From: Chitinophagales bacterium
Lineage (GTDB): Bacteria; Bacteroidota; Bacteroidia; Chitinophagales; JADIYW01
NCBI GenBank assembly: GCA_023957235.1
Contig: JAMLHI010000001.1
Location: 372,001-436,000, forward strand
Length of the DNA stretch: 64,000 nucleotides
Reading direction: 5' to 3'
Shown: piece by piece, positions 45,445 through 55,541 of the stretch
Position numbering within the stretch: position 1 is the first letter of the stretch
How the letters are laid out: each line of letters opens with the position of its first letter
Notes under the pieces: generated by a model
The model's database searches: none
Told to the model about the DNA's origin: nothing
What the model saw: only the letters and a program-made list of their open reading frames with translations
Translations under genes and position numbers: made by a program

Positions 45445-46824
45445 ATGGGAAAAACATTATTTGACAAAGTCTGGGATAACCATGTGGTACAGTCTATTCC
45501 CAATGGACCACAAGTAGTATATATTGATAAACATTTCATTCATGAGGTAACTACTCCTCAGGCATTTGATGGCTTAAGAAAGCGAGGAATTGCTGTGTTC
45601 AGAACAGAAAATACAGTAGCAACAGTAGATCACAATATTCCTACTAAAGACCAGCATTTGCCTATTAAAGAGGCTTTGTCAAGACATCAAGTAGAAACCT
45701 TGATAAAAAATTGCCATGATTTTGGTATTGAATTGTATGGTTTAGGACATCCGTCACAGGGAATTGTTCATGTTATCGGTCCACAATTAGGTATTACTCA
45801 GCCAGGAATGACCATTGTATGCGGAGATAGCCATACATCTACTCATGGAGCATTTGGAGCAGTGGCTTTTGGCATTGGAACATCTGAAGTTGAACAAGTA
45901 TTAGCAACTCAATGTATTCTGCAAACTAAGCCAAAGAAGATGCGTATCAATGTGGAGGGAGAGTTGAGTAAAGGTGTGGTGTCAAAAGATATTATCTTAT
46001 ATATCATTTCGAAAATTTCTGCGAGTGGAGGTACTGGTTATTTTGTTGAATTTGCTGGTTCTGCAATACGCAGTTTATCTATGGAAGCTCGAATGTCTAT
46101 TTGCAATATGAGTATAGAAATGGGGGCTCGTGGAGGATTGATTGCTCCAGATCAGACAACTTACGACTATATTAAAGGAAGAGATTTTGCACCAAAGGGA
46201 GAAGATTTTGATAAAGCAATCCAATACTGGACCTCTTTATGTACAGATGATGATGCGACTTTTGACTTGGAATATTACTATGATGCAGCAGATATTGGCC
46301 CAATGGTGACTTATGGTACCAATCCGGGAATGGGAATTAAAATAGATGACAATATTCCTGATAAGGAAGATGCTGGATTAGAAAAATCATTGGCATATAT
46401 GAATTTTCAAAAAGGGGAATCGCTTATTGGCAAACCAATAGACTATGTATTCTTAGGAAGCTGTACCAATTCAAGGATAGAAGATTTAAGGCTTTTTGCC
46501 AACCTAATAAAAGGGAGGAAAAAAGCTGAAAATGTTACGGTCTGGGTTGTTCCGGGGTCTAAACAAGTGGAAGATATGGCAAAAAGGGAAGGAATTGATA
46601 AGATTCTAGAAGAGGCGGGAATAGAGTTGAGACAGTCAGGTTGTTCGGCTTGCTTAGGAATGAATGAAGATAAAATTCCCGCAGGTAAATATTGTGTTTC
46701 TACTTCCAATAGGAATTTTGAGGGCCGTCAAGGACCAGGAGCAAGAACAATATTAGCAAGTCCATTGACCGCTGCTGCGGTTGCAATAACAGGAAAAATT
46801 ACTGATGTTCGAGATTTTTTATAA
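45445..46824 (+). CDS. leuC: 3-isopropylmalate dehydratase large subunit
   Basis: LeuC is the aconitase-type large subunit that, with LeuD, isomerises 2- to 3-isopropylmalate using a [4Fe-4S] cluster. The 459-residue protein has [15 protein letters not shown] (about 128-142), the cluster cysteine in [12 protein letters not shown] (about 336-347) and the C-S-A-C pair in [12 protein letters not shown] (about 394-405). Length and motifs match the bacterial two-subunit type. It is preceded by a stem-loop and followed 50 bases later by leuD. Confidence 0.95.
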   Translation: MGKTLFDKVWDNHVVQSIPNGPQVVYIDKHFIHEVTTPQAFDGLRKRGIAVFRTENTVATVDHNIPTKDQHLPIKEALSRHQVETLIKNCHDFGIELYGLGHPSQGIVHVIGPQLGITQPGMTIVCGDSHTSTHGAFGAVAFGIGTSEVEQVLATQCILQTKPKKMRINVEGELSKGVVSKDIILYIISKISASGGTGYFVEFAGSAIRSLSMEARMSICNMSIEMGARGGLIAPDQTTYDYIKGRDFAPKGEDFDKAIQYWTSLCTDDDATFDLEYYYDAADIGPMVTYGTNPGMGIKIDDNIPDKEDAGLEKSLAYMNFQKGESLIGKPIDYVFLGSCTNSRIEDLRLFANLIKGRKKAENVTVWVVPGSKQVEDMAKREGIDKILEEAGIELRQSGCSACLGMNEDKIPAGKYCVSTSNRNFEGRQGPGARTILASPLTAAAVAITGKITDVRDFL

Positions 46825-46874
46825 GAAAGAGGATTAAATAGAAATTGTAAGCTATAAAAAGCACAAAATAGAAA

Positions 46875-47468
46875 ATGGAAAAATTTACTTATTTGCGAAC
46901 AAACGGAGTTCCATTGGCTGTGGAGGATATTGATACAGACCAAATTATTCCGGCTAGATTTTTAAAAGCAACTACAAGAGAAGGTTTTGGAGATAATCTG
47001 TTCAGAGATTGGAGATATAATGCAGACAATTCTCTGAAACAAGATTTTGTACTCAATAATCCAACTTACTCAGGGAAAGTATTGGTCGCAGGAAGAAATT
47101 TTGGTTGTGGAAGTAGTAGAGAACATGCTGCATGGGCAATTCATGATTATGGATTTAAGGTGGTTATTTCCAGCTTCTTTGCAGATATTTTTAAAAACAA
47201 TGCTTTGAATAATGGATTGTTGCCTTTGATAGTAGAAGAGAATGTTTTACAACAGATTTTACAACAAATCCAATCCCATCCTGAAACTGAGCTAATAGTT
47301 GATTTAGAGCAACAATTACTAGAAGTTCCTTCAATAGATATTCTTGTAAAATTTGATATCAACCCATATAAGAAAACCTGCCTTATTAATGGATATGACG
47401 ATATTGATTACTTACTCAGTATTAAAGAGGAGATTGTTAAGTATGAAACACAAAGGACAACTGTTTAG
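46875..47468 (+). CDS. leuD: 3-isopropylmalate dehydratase small subunit
   Basis: LeuD supplies the swivelling domain of isopropylmalate isomerase. The 197-residue protein has [16 protein letters not shown] (about 16-31), [17 protein letters not shown] (about 75-91) and [16 protein letters not shown], all standard. leuB is not in this operon or window. The 3' end contains a weak AAAGG...CCTTT hairpin followed by six T (about 47453-47479) that may stop transcription before the convergent T9SS mini-protein gene. Confidence 0.95.
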   Translation: MEKFTYLRTNGVPLAVEDIDTDQIIPARFLKATTREGFGDNLFRDWRYNADNSLKQDFVLNNPTYSGKVLVAGRNFGCGSSREHAAWAIHDYGFKVVISSFFADIFKNNALNNGLLPLIVEENVLQQILQQIQSHPETELIVDLEQQLLEVPSIDILVKFDINPYKKTCLINGYDDIDYLLSIKEEIVKYETQRTTV

Positions 47469-47489
47469 TGCCTTTTTTATTAATAGAGA

Positions 47490-47837
47490 TTATTTTACAG
47501 TAATTCTTCCAGTATATTGAGTGCGGTCATCTATTCTAAGTTGATAGATATACATCCCTGAAACAAAGTTCTCTCTGTTAAATCTTATTTCGCTTTCTTT
47601 GATATTAGAAATTTTTAAAATCTCCTTGCCAACTACATTATAAAAAGTAACAGAAACCTTGTGGTTGTCTTTATCAATAGCATCACTCAATTTGATAATA
47701 GCTTCTGTGGAAATTGGATTGGGATAAACTTTAATCATATCAGCATCCATCAATCTTGAATTAGATTGTGCAAAAAGCACTGATGATATTGAAAACATCA
47801 ATGTCAATAATATGCTATATGTAAACTTTTTCCACAT
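47490..47837 (-). CDS. Small protein consisting of a T9SS type A sorting domain
   Basis: This 115-residue protein has a signal peptide (FTYSILLTLMFSISSVLFAQ) followed almost at once by a type IX secretion C-terminal sorting domain: IKVYPNPISTEAIIKL (about 35-50), VTFYNVVGKEIL (about 64-75), FVSGMYIYQLRI, and the closing GRITVK. Only about ten residues lie between signal peptide and sorting domain, so there is no cargo domain. It may be a relic of a larger secreted protein, or a small surface protein in its own right. It is a single gene. Confidence 0.8.
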   Translation of the reverse strand: MWKKFTYSILLTLMFSISSVLFAQSNSRLMDADMIKVYPNPISTEAIIKLSDAIDKDNHKVSVTFYNVVGKEILKISNIKESEIRFNRENFVSGMYIYQLRIDDRTQYTGRITVK

Positions 47838-48009
47838 TATATTGCCTAAAGGTATTCATAATTTGTTGTGTGTGCAAAATTTATTACCAAAATAATGCCA
47901 ATAAAAGTCAAATTTTTATATGTAATCGGGATCTTTGGACAGTTTTGTCTTGTTTTTGAGAAATAAATTGGACTTTAAACAATATTTTTTGGATAAATGA
48001 GTTGCTCGA

Positions 48010-49068
48010 TTATCTTAGACTCGAACTAGAAATAGCTTTATACTTAATAAAATAATGCAATCCTACTATAATGTTCAATAATATAAAGGCAGTCATTTGA
48101 TGTAATGCTCCTAAAGCGACAGGCACTTCTCCCTTGCTATTGATAAGTGTGAAAATACCTAATGCAACTTGAGCAAATACAAAAAAGAGCATAATATGTC
48201 TATACAAATGAAAGAGGGGTTGAGCCATTGTTTGTTTGGTTCGCCAATAATAATAGATTGAAAATACGGTAATGAAATAGGCAATCATCCTATGGATAAA
48301 TTGAATCGTTAAATTATTTTCAGGGACATGTTCATCAAATGGAGTGTGAAACCCAATATAATCAGGAACAAATGCGCCATTCATTAAAGGCCATGTAGTA
48401 CAGCTCAATGCGGCTTTTGATCCTGCTACTAAAGCGCCTATAGCTATTTGAGTAATCACTAATATTAAAAAGAAACTAGTAAGATTTCTTATCGAAGTAT
48501 CAAATCTATTTCTCTCTTTAGGGTATGTGTCTTCAAGGAGTAATCTAAAAAGATAAACAAATATCGAACAAGCAACTAATAAATGAAGCATCAGTTTGAC
48601 TGGATTCACTAATACTTTGTTTTGTTCTAGGCCACTCGCCACCATAATCCATCCCACTATCCCTGCTAATCCACCTAAAATCATAAGTATTCCATAACGA
48701 ATTATCTGATTTTTAGGGATAAGTCCTTTGAAAATGAAATAAATAAAAGGAAGTAAAAAAACAAATCCCATACTTCTCGCCCATAATCTGTGAAACCATT
48801 CCCAAAAGAAGATGAACTTAAAATCACTGAGTGTAATATGACTATTTACTAATTTGAATTGGTCAAATTGTTGGTATTTATAAAAGGCATCATTCCACTG
48901 CTCCAAAGATAAAGGAGGAAGAGTTCCCATAATTACACTCCATTCTGTAATAGAAAGTCCAGATCCAGTCAGTCTAGTGACCCCTCCAATGAGTATTTGA
49001 ACAAATACCATTATTAGTCCTATGATTAGCCATATACGTATTGACTTGGCAGCCTGTTCTTGTTTCAT
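48010..49068 (-). CDS. ctaA: Heme A synthase (COX15/CtaA family)
   Basis: This inner membrane enzyme hydroxylates heme O to heme A for aa3-type cytochrome oxidases. The 352-residue protein has eight membrane helices and conserved heme-ligand histidines in the motifs WEWFHRLWAR (about 70-79), HLLVA, FIHRMIAY and LHQMTA. The N-terminal GGVTRLTGSGLSITEW is a strong family signature. Cys pairs of the Gram-positive type are absent, which fits the long COX15-like type. It indicates aerobic respiration. ThiL lies upstream, 76 bases away. Confidence 0.92.
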   Translation of the reverse strand: MKQEQAAKSIRIWLIIGLIMVFVQILIGGVTRLTGSGLSITEWSVIMGTLPPLSLEQWNDAFYKYQQFDQFKLVNSHITLSDFKFIFFWEWFHRLWARSMGFVFLLPFIYFIFKGLIPKNQIIRYGILMILGGLAGIVGWIMVASGLEQNKVLVNPVKLMLHLLVACSIFVYLFRLLLEDTYPKERNRFDTSIRNLTSFFLILVITQIAIGALVAGSKAALSCTTWPLMNGAFVPDYIGFHTPFDEHVPENNLTIQFIHRMIAYFITVFSIYYYWRTKQTMAQPLFHLYRHIMLFFVFAQVALGIFTLINSKGEVPVALGALHQMTAFILLNIIVGLHYFIKYKAISSSSLR

Positions 49069-49144
49069 TTTTTATATTTTAAAGAAGAATAGTATAAAAA
49101 TTTTATAGCTCCTTGAACTAAAATTAGCAAGTCTATTTTTTAAT

Positions 49145-50191
49145 TTATTTTTCTACATCTAAATTATCCCATCCCATACTGATTAAGTCATAATAATTAT
49201 CGCCTTTTGAATGTAGTTTTATTCCCAAATTAACATCGGTTATTTCTCCAATAATACTCATATCAGGATGATTTTTAATTTTTTCAGCATCTTTAGGATG
49301 AATAGTAAATAGCAATTCATAATCCTCCCCTCCACTTAAGGCACAATTAATAGGGTCTATATTAAAAGACAAGGCAGTGTTGTAGGTGTTTTGGTCAATG
49401 GGGACAAACTCTTCATGGAGAATACAGCCTACATTGGATTGTTTACATAAGTGTAATATCTCAGAAGACAAGCCATCCGAAATGTCAATCATAGATGTTG
49501 GAACAATATCCATTTTTTCTAGTATTTCAACAATATCCATCCTTGCTTCAGGCTTCAACTGTCTGCCTACAGTATAATCATGACCCTTTAAATCTATTTG
49601 AATACTTGGATTCTCAAGAAAAATTTGTTTTTCTCTTTCTAATAATTGTAGGCCAATATATGCAGCACCCAAATCGCCACTGACGACTAATAAATCTCCT
49701 TCTTTGGCAGTATTTCTAAAAACAATTTTCTCGTATGGTGCTTCACCTATAGCCGTTATGCTGATAGTTAACCCTTTTGGAGAGGAGGTCGTATCTCCTC
49801 CGATTAAATCAACATTATATTTTTTGCAGGCGGATCTCACTCCTTCATATAACTCATCAACTGCTTCTACAGAAAATCGATTAGAAAGAGCTAGTGAAAC
49901 GAGGATTTGTTTGGGTCTTGCATTCATTGCATAAATATCAGATAAGTTGACGACTACAGCCTTATAACCCAAGTGTTTTAAAGGACTATACATCAAATCA
50001 AAATGGATTCCTTCTGTCAATAAATCTGTCGTAATGACTTGATGTTGTGATGTATGGACAACTGCGGAGTCGTCTCCAATTCCTTTTATTGTTGAAGGGT
50101 GTACGCATTCAAACCCCTCCACAATTCGGTCTATCAGTTTGAATTCTCCGAGTGAGCTGATGGGAGTAAATGGAGATTTTGACTCTGACAT
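49145..50191 (-). CDS. thiL: Thiamine-monophosphate kinase
   Basis: ThiL phosphorylates thiamine monophosphate to thiamine diphosphate, the last step of de novo synthesis. From the ATG at 50191 it has 348 residues; the longer frame from 50260 adds 23 residues of no family character. Motifs: GIGDDSAVV (about 37-45), DLLTEGIHFDL, VNLSDIYAMNARP, GGDTTSSPKG and ALSGGEDYELLFT. Together with the thiamine pyrophosphokinase at 22959 the genome can use both made and scavenged thiamine. It is the last gene of an mrp-nfu-pyrF-thiL run. Confidence 0.92.
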   Translation of the reverse strand: MSESKSPFTPISSLGEFKLIDRIVEGFECVHPSTIKGIGDDSAVVHTSQHQVITTDLLTEGIHFDLMYSPLKHLGYKAVVVNLSDIYAMNARPKQILVSLALSNRFSVEAVDELYEGVRSACKKYNVDLIGGDTTSSPKGLTISITAIGEAPYEKIVFRNTAKEGDLLVVSGDLGAAYIGLQLLEREKQIFLENPSIQIDLKGHDYTVGRQLKPEARMDIVEILEKMDIVPTSMIDISDGLSSEILHLCKQSNVGCILHEEFVPIDQNTYNTALSFNIDPINCALSGGEDYELLFTIHPKDAEKIKNHPDMSIIGEITDVNLGIKLHSKGDNYYDLISMGWDNLDVEK

Positions 50192-50296
50192 AATAGTTTT
50201 CGTTTTAAAATACAAAGGTACAGAATACTCATTGAAGACAAAGACTGATTTATAAAACAATCATCTTTATTATCAAAAGGAATAATAGATTTTTGA

Positions 50297-51109
50297 TTAG
50301 CAATATTTATTCATCAATGATTGCATCTGTTCGTTGATAGCCAAAGCCTCTTCTCGAGCTTTTTCAGCAAAATCTTTTCCATTTGATGCATAAATGATAC
50401 TCCTTGTTGCATTGACTAAGAGAGAAACGTCTTTTGTAAGCCCATACTGTGAGAGTTTTTCCAAATCTCCACCCTGTGCGCCTACACCTGGAACTAATAA
50501 AAAGTGGTTGGGGCAGAAGGTCCTGATATATGCAAAATCTTCTTCGTTAGTGGCACCCACTACAAACATCAAGTTGTCTATATTTCCCCATTTCATAGTG
50601 GTTTTCATCACTAATTCATAAAGAGGAACATTTCCTATTAATTGTTTTTGAAAATCTAAATTTCCTTTATTTGATGTCAATCCTAGTACAATTGCCCATT
50701 TGTCTTTCAGTTGTAAAAATGGCTCTACTGAGTCTTTTCCCATATATGGAGCTACAGTAATAGAGTCAAAATTCATCTGTTCCAAAAAAGCTTTGGCATA
50801 CATTGAAGCAGTATTGCCTATATCTCCTCTTTTTGCATCGGCAATTGTGAAGCAGTCTTCTGGAATAAGTGAGCGAGTATCATTGAGCGTTTTCATTCCA
50901 TCCAAACCCAAAGATTCAAAAAAGGCAACATTAGGCTTATATGCTACACAAATATCTGAAGTGGCCTCAATGATTGCCTGATTAAAAGCAAGAATAGGAT
51001 TGTCATAAGTGAATAAATGAGAAGGAATTTTTTGGATGTCAGGGTCAAGTCCTATACATAAATAAGACGATTTTTTTCTGATTTGCAATATGAGTTCCTG
51101 CCTATTCAC
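50297..51109 (-). CDS. pyrF: Orotidine 5'-phosphate decarboxylase (PyrF type 2)
   Basis: PyrF makes UMP from OMP. The 270-residue length and the motif CFTIADAKRGDIGNTASMYAKAF (core about 83-95) with catalytic Lys and Asp are those of the longer type 2 family. YLCIGLDPDIQKIP near the N-terminus and PGVGAQGGDLEKL near the phosphate site agree. It lies 11 bases after nfu. Confidence 0.94.
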   Translation of the reverse strand: MNRQELILQIRKKSSYLCIGLDPDIQKIPSHLFTYDNPILAFNQAIIEATSDICVAYKPNVAFFESLGLDGMKTLNDTRSLIPEDCFTIADAKRGDIGNTASMYAKAFLEQMNFDSITVAPYMGKDSVEPFLQLKDKWAIVLGLTSNKGNLDFQKQLIGNVPLYELVMKTTMKWGNIDNLMFVVGATNEEDFAYIRTFCPNHFLLVPGVGAQGGDLEKLSQYGLTKDVSLLVNATRSIIYASNGKDFAEKAREEALAINEQMQSLMNKYC

Positions 51110-51120
51110 AATAGAATCAA

Positions 51121-51366
51121 TTATATAGCTACCACTTTTTTAATTTCAGGAACAGTGCTAAAAATAGTTCCTTCTACTCCTCCTTTAAGTGTGGATTCCT
51201 TCATTTGGCAAGACTCACAATTTCCAGTCATCAATACGACTAGTTCATATTCATTTGTCAAATCAATGACTTCTATGTCACCTCCATCAGCTTCTAAAAA
51301 TGGACGAATAGAATCTAGTGCTCTTTGAGCTTTTTCAATTAATATTTCTTTTTCTTCAGCCTCCAT
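51121..51366 (-). CDS. NifU C-terminal domain (Nfu) iron-sulfur carrier
   Basis: This is a small (81-residue) stand-alone Nfu domain that carries or delivers Fe-S clusters. IRPFLEADGGDIEVID (about 19-34) and the C-x-x-C motif in GNCESCQMKESTLKGGVE (Cys near 54 and 57) are visible. Most members have CxGC or CSGC; here it is CESC, which still gives both ligands. It lies 11 bases after the Mrp gene, another Fe-S carrier, so the two probably work together. Confidence 0.9.
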   Translation of the reverse strand: MEAEEKEILIEKAQRALDSIRPFLEADGGDIEVIDLTNEYELVVLMTGNCESCQMKESTLKGGVEGTIFSTVPEIKKVVAI

Positions 51367-51377
51367 AAAAAAGATAT

Positions 51378-52466
51378 TTAAGTTGCTTCGATCCCAATGA
51401 TTTCAGCATTTTTGACAACAATATTTCTTGCAATATTACTTGCGAGAGATTCAAAAGCACTAGCAGAAACTGTATCTGTGTCTAGAACAGCAGGGACGCC
51501 CAAATCTCCGCCTTCTCTAATAGCCTGTATTAATGGAACCTCTCCTAGGAAAGACACCTTATATTCCTCAGCTAATGATTTCCCTCCATCTTTCCCAAAT
51601 ATATAATATTTATTTTCAGGAAGTTCTGCTGGAGTAAAGTATGCCATATTTTCTACTATTCCAATAATGGGAATATTGACAGATTCTATATTGTAAAAGG
51701 CGATGGCTTTCCGTGCATCAGCTAGAGCAACTTCTTGAGGGGTCGTAACAATTACGGCACCCGTAACTGGGACAATTTGTGCCAAGGTCAACTGGATATC
51801 TCCAGTCCCTGGAGGCATATCTAAAACGATATAATCCAATTCTCCCCATACGACATCAGTAATAAATTGTCTTAATGCAGATGTAACCATTGGCCCTCTC
51901 CATGCAATAGCTTGCCCTTCTTCTACTAAAAATCCTATGGAGATTACCTTTAACCCTTTGTAATATAAAGGTACAATTTTGGGTTTGCCGTCTATATTTT
52001 CAATCCCTGGTCTTAATCCCTTTAATCCCAACATAGTGGGAATGGAAGGTCCGTGGATATCTGCATCTATTAAGCCTACTTTGGCTCCGCTGCGTTGTAA
52101 TGCTAGGGCTAAATTGACAGATACTGTTGATTTGCCTACTCCTCCTTTGCCAGAAGAAACAGCAATTATATTTTTAACTCCAGGCAATACATCAGATCTA
52201 AAATCTCTAAGAGTTGTTACCCTTGATGAAAATTCAAGATGAACAGTTGCGGTGGAACTCACCATGTCTTTAATGGCATTCCTAGAATCTCTTTCCAATT
52301 GATCTTTTAACGGACACGCAGGGGTGGTTAATTCAATCGAAAAAAAAATCTCAGTTCCATCAATTTTTAGATCCTTGATCATGTTTAGTGAGACTAAATC
52401 TTTTCTAAAATCTGGATCGATAACTGTCCCTAATGCCCTGAGTACACTTTCTTCTGTTATTTGCAT
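51378..52466 (-). CDS. Mrp/NBP35-type Fe-S carrier ATPase
   Basis: This ParA-like P-loop ATPase (362 residues) loads Fe-S clusters onto target proteins. The N-terminal MIP18/DUF59-like domain covers about 1-90 (VLRALGTVIDPDFRKDLVSL). The deviant Walker A is SSGKGGVGKSTVSVNLA (about 104-120), then DADIHGPSIP and YIVLDMPPGTGD. The C-terminal CxxC found in E. coli Mrp is not obvious, so cluster binding may use other residues. It is the first gene of the mrp-nfu-pyrF-thiL run, with dtd 167 bases upstream. Confidence 0.9.
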   Translation of the reverse strand: MQITEESVLRALGTVIDPDFRKDLVSLNMIKDLKIDGTEIFFSIELTTPACPLKDQLERDSRNAIKDMVSSTATVHLEFSSRVTTLRDFRSDVLPGVKNIIAVSSGKGGVGKSTVSVNLALALQRSGAKVGLIDADIHGPSIPTMLGLKGLRPGIENIDGKPKIVPLYYKGLKVISIGFLVEEGQAIAWRGPMVTSALRQFITDVVWGELDYIVLDMPPGTGDIQLTLAQIVPVTGAVIVTTPQEVALADARKAIAFYNIESVNIPIIGIVENMAYFTPAELPENKYYIFGKDGGKSLAEEYKVSFLGEVPLIQAIREGGDLGVPAVLDTDTVSASAFESLASNIARNIVVKNAEIIGIEAT

Positions 52467-52633
52467 TTTCTTTAAAAATTAGAAACGTTAACAAAATTAA
52501 TATTTTATTTGTAATACTTAGAATGAATCTAAGTTGTTTACTACAATATAACAGTAGGAATAAGTTTTATTAAACAATTATGACAAAAATGTCCGAAATA
52601 GAAGAAGAAACTATATTCATTAATGATTTTAGA

Positions 52634-53083
52634 TTATTCAGGATTTTTAGAATCGAGAATAATTGTTACCGGTCCATCATTGATTAGTTCTACTTGCATA
52701 TCTGCACCAAATATACCTTCCTGCACCAGAATACCCATTCTTTTTAATTCACTAATAAATGAATGGTAAAGAGGAATTGCTATTGCTGGAGGAGCTGCTT
52801 GTGTAAATCCAGGCCTATTTCCTCTTTTGGTGGTGGCAAACAGAGTAAATTGACTGACAATTAATATTTCTCCCTGAATATCCATGAGCGAAAGATTCAT
52901 TTTACCATTGTCGTCAGAGAAAATACGCATTTGAACAATCTTATGGACCATCCATTTGATGTCCTGAAGAGTATCTAAAGAGTGAATCCCTAATAAAATC
53001 ATCAAGCCTTGGCTAATCTCTCCTGTTAATAAACCATCGGATATCACTTTTGCTTGCCTTACTCGTTGGATAATCGCTCTCAT
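52634..53083 (-). CDS. dtd: D-aminoacyl-tRNA deacylase
   Basis: Dtd hydrolyses D-amino acids wrongly attached to tRNA, and glycine from tRNA(Ala). The 149-residue length is standard. The catalytic Thr motif lies in SQFTLFATTKRGNRPGFTQA (core SQFTL, about 76-80), and the cross-subunit Gly-cisPro motif is NDGPVTIILDS near the C-terminus. It starts 63 bases from the divergent glycosyltransferase gene. Confidence 0.95.
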   Translation of the reverse strand: MRAIIQRVRQAKVISDGLLTGEISQGLMILLGIHSLDTLQDIKWMVHKIVQMRIFSDDNGKMNLSLMDIQGEILIVSQFTLFATTKRGNRPGFTQAAPPAIAIPLYHSFISELKRMGILVQEGIFGADMQVELINDGPVTIILDSKNPE

Positions 53084-53145
53084 TAGTCTATTTACTTTGG
53101 GTATATTTAGTGAATAAGAAATACTAAATTTACATTTTTTATTTT

Positions 53146-54231
53146 ATGAAAAATATTACTCAGGTTTTATATAGTGGACTAGGGGGGCATGGTAGTGTTG
53201 CCTTTTCATTAATTGAAGGGGATATTAAACATCAGGCAAAACATAATCTTGTTTTTTTTGGCATTGAGCCAGTTAAAGATGAATATATTGAAAAGTGTAA
53301 AAAATATAAAATACCCTATGGTGCTATCGTAATTAGCGGAATGTCAAAACTTAAATCTCTTTGGAATGCTTTCAGGGCAATAAAAAGACAGCAACCTGAC
53401 ATTATAATTTTACACAGTACCGTGCTTTTTTTATTAGTTCCTTTTTGGAGGATAATGGGAATAAAAATTATCTCTGTTGACCATACGCCTAATAGTACAA
53501 AGACTTCTCGTGAATGGTTAGACATTCACTTATTGAGATATTTTAGCAATATACAAGTATATTTGACTGAGCTCCAATATAAAGATTATGAAACAAGATT
53601 TGGGAAGAAATACCATCAAAAAGGACATCCTGTAATTATCAATAATGGTTTAAATACCCAATTATTTTCTTCTTCTAAGTCTTATGATCAAATGAGTTCC
53701 TATAAATTGTTGATGCAAGCTCGGTTTTCTTGGTCGAAAGATTTTCAAACTTTCATTAAAGCAGCAAAAATTCTGAAAGACAGACATTTTTTTGATTTCC
53801 ATGTCTATTTAGCTGGTGATGGAGAAAAGAAGGAGGAATGTGTTGCTTTGTCAAATTCTCTACATTTAGAAAATGAAGTCACTTTTTTAGGGATGTTGTC
53901 TGAAGATAAATTGATAGAACATTTACAATCTACATATTTATATATTCACTCTTCTTTAAGTGAAACAATGAGTACGGCAATTATGCAAGCTATGGCTTGT
54001 GGACTCCCCTGTTTGGTTTCAGATATTGATGGTAATAAGGCTATCATTGAGGATGGAATCAATGGATGGGTTTTTAAAACAGGGGATGAACAAGAGTTGG
54101 CAAAAAAGATTGAAGTATTGCTGGCATTACCTGAGCAAATGGCTAAAATGTCTTTGATTTCACGAGATTATGCAGAAAAGAACTTTAGCCAAGAAAGAAT
54201 GTTTGAAGAATATTTTAGATTAGTAAATTAG
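53146..54231 (+). CDS. Family 4 glycosyltransferase
   Basis: This 361-residue GT-B glycosyltransferase has the N-terminal loop YSGLGGHGSVAFSL (about 9-22) and the donor-site region LMQARFSWSKDFQTFI, YLAGDGEKKEE and the E-x7-E segment in SLSETMSTAIMQAMACGLP (about 266-284; here E...M-Q). It opens a three-gene run with UDP-glucose dehydrogenase (6 bases) and UDP-xylose synthase, so transfer of glucuronate or xylose is possible. Substrates are not proven. Confidence 0.84.
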   Translation: MKNITQVLYSGLGGHGSVAFSLIEGDIKHQAKHNLVFFGIEPVKDEYIEKCKKYKIPYGAIVISGMSKLKSLWNAFRAIKRQQPDIIILHSTVLFLLVPFWRIMGIKIISVDHTPNSTKTSREWLDIHLLRYFSNIQVYLTELQYKDYETRFGKKYHQKGHPVIINNGLNTQLFSSSKSYDQMSSYKLLMQARFSWSKDFQTFIKAAKILKDRHFFDFHVYLAGDGEKKEECVALSNSLHLENEVTFLGMLSEDKLIEHLQSTYLYIHSSLSETMSTAIMQAMACGLPCLVSDIDGNKAIIEDGINGWVFKTGDEQELAKKIEVLLALPEQMAKMSLISRDYAEKNFSQERMFEEYFRLVN

Positions 54232-54237
54232 TTGTAG

Positions 54238-55536
54238 ATGAATATAGCAGTAGTAGGAACGGGATATGTTGGTCTTGTAACAGGTGTTTGTCTTGCAGAG
54301 ACTGGAAATCAAGTGATTTGTGTGGATATTGATGAAAATAAAGTTAAAAGCCTGTCTCAAGGAATTCCTACAATTTATGAATCTGGCTTAGAGAGGATTC
54401 TTCAAGGAAATTTATTCCATAAAAGGATTTCTTTTACCTCAGATATAATATATGCAGTAGAAAATTCTGAAATTATTTTTCTTGCACTTCCAACTCCTTC
54501 ATCGGCTGATGGCTCGGCAGACCTTTCATTTTTACAATCAGCTGTTGAGAAGATGGCTCCATATATAAATGATTATAAAGTTATTGTCAATAAGAGCACA
54601 GTTCCAGTTGGAACAGCTGAAATGGTGAAAAATATGCTTCTTCTTCATACTCACCAAGAGGTTGATGTCGTTTCTAACCCTGAATTTTTAAGAGAAGGGC
54701 TAGCAATTTCTGACTTTATGAAGCCTGATAGAATTGTTATTGGGACAAGTTCAGAAAGGGCTGCTGAAATAATGAAGGAGTTATATGCACCATTTGTTAG
54801 GCAAGGCAATTCTATCTATTTTATGGATGAGAAATCTGCAGAATTAACCAAATATGCTGCTAATGCATTTTTGGCGACTAAGATTACTTTTATGAATGAA
54901 ATTGCTCAGCTATGTGAAAGGACTGGAGCCAATATTGATTCAGTAAGATTGGGAATTGGTTCGGATGAACGAATAGGCAAGCGATTTTTATTTGCAGGTA
55001 TAGGTTACGGAGGGAGTTGTTTTCCAAAAGATGTGAAGGCTCTCAATTATTTTGCTAAAGGTGTTGGCTATAATTTTCAAATATTAGAAGCTGTCCATCA
55101 GGTGAATGAAAATCAAAAATTGGCATTGCTTCCTAAAATTATTTCTCATTTTAAAGGACAACTTTCTGGCAAAAGATTAGCGTTTTGGGGATTATCTTTT
55201 AAGCCTAATACGGACGATATCAGAGAAGCTCCTTCTTTGGCGATGATAGAAGCATTATTACAATTAGGCGTTTCTATAGCTGTATTTGATCCAGAGGCAA
55301 TCGCCAATGCTCAAGAGAAGTTGGCTTCTTCTGTGATGTATTTTGATAGTCCTTATGATGTATTGAAAGATGCTGATGCATTGGTAATTGCTACTGAATG
55401 GACTATCTTTAGAACTCCTGATTTTATGAAGATGTCAGAGCTTTTAAAAGAAAATACAATATTTGATGGGAGAAATCTCTATGATATTGAAAAAATGAAA
55501 TCTTTAGCATTTAACTATTATAGTATCGGAAGATAA
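54238..55536 (+). CDS. ugd: UDP-glucose 6-dehydrogenase
   Basis: This enzyme oxidises UDP-glucose to UDP-glucuronate with two NAD. The 432-residue protein has [15 protein letters not shown] (7-21), the NKSTVPVGT segment (118-126), [12 protein letters not shown] (149-160), [12 protein letters not shown] (205-216) and the catalytic Cys261 in [27 protein letters not shown] in the C-terminal UDP-binding domain is typical. Its product feeds the next gene, three bases downstream. Confidence 0.95.
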   Translation: MNIAVVGTGYVGLVTGVCLAETGNQVICVDIDENKVKSLSQGIPTIYESGLERILQGNLFHKRISFTSDIIYAVENSEIIFLALPTPSSADGSADLSFLQSAVEKMAPYINDYKVIVNKSTVPVGTAEMVKNMLLLHTHQEVDVVSNPEFLREGLAISDFMKPDRIVIGTSSERAAEIMKELYAPFVRQGNSIYFMDEKSAELTKYAANAFLATKITFMNEIAQLCERTGANIDSVRLGIGSDERIGKRFLFAGIGYGGSCFPKDVKALNYFAKGVGYNFQILEAVHQVNENQKLALLPKIISHFKGQLSGKRLAFWGLSFKPNTDDIREAPSLAMIEALLQLGVSIAVFDPEAIANAQEKLASSVMYFDSPYDVLKDADALVIATEWTIFRTPDFMKMSELLKENTIFDGRNLYDIEKMKSLAFNYYSIGR

Positions 55537-55541
55537 GATTG

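Noticed and set aside
47838..48009. Sigma-54-like word TTGGTAATAAATTTTGC on the minus strand before the T9SS mini-protein gene
   Set aside because: GG and GC are 11 rather than 10 bases apart and the -24 element lacks CAC.
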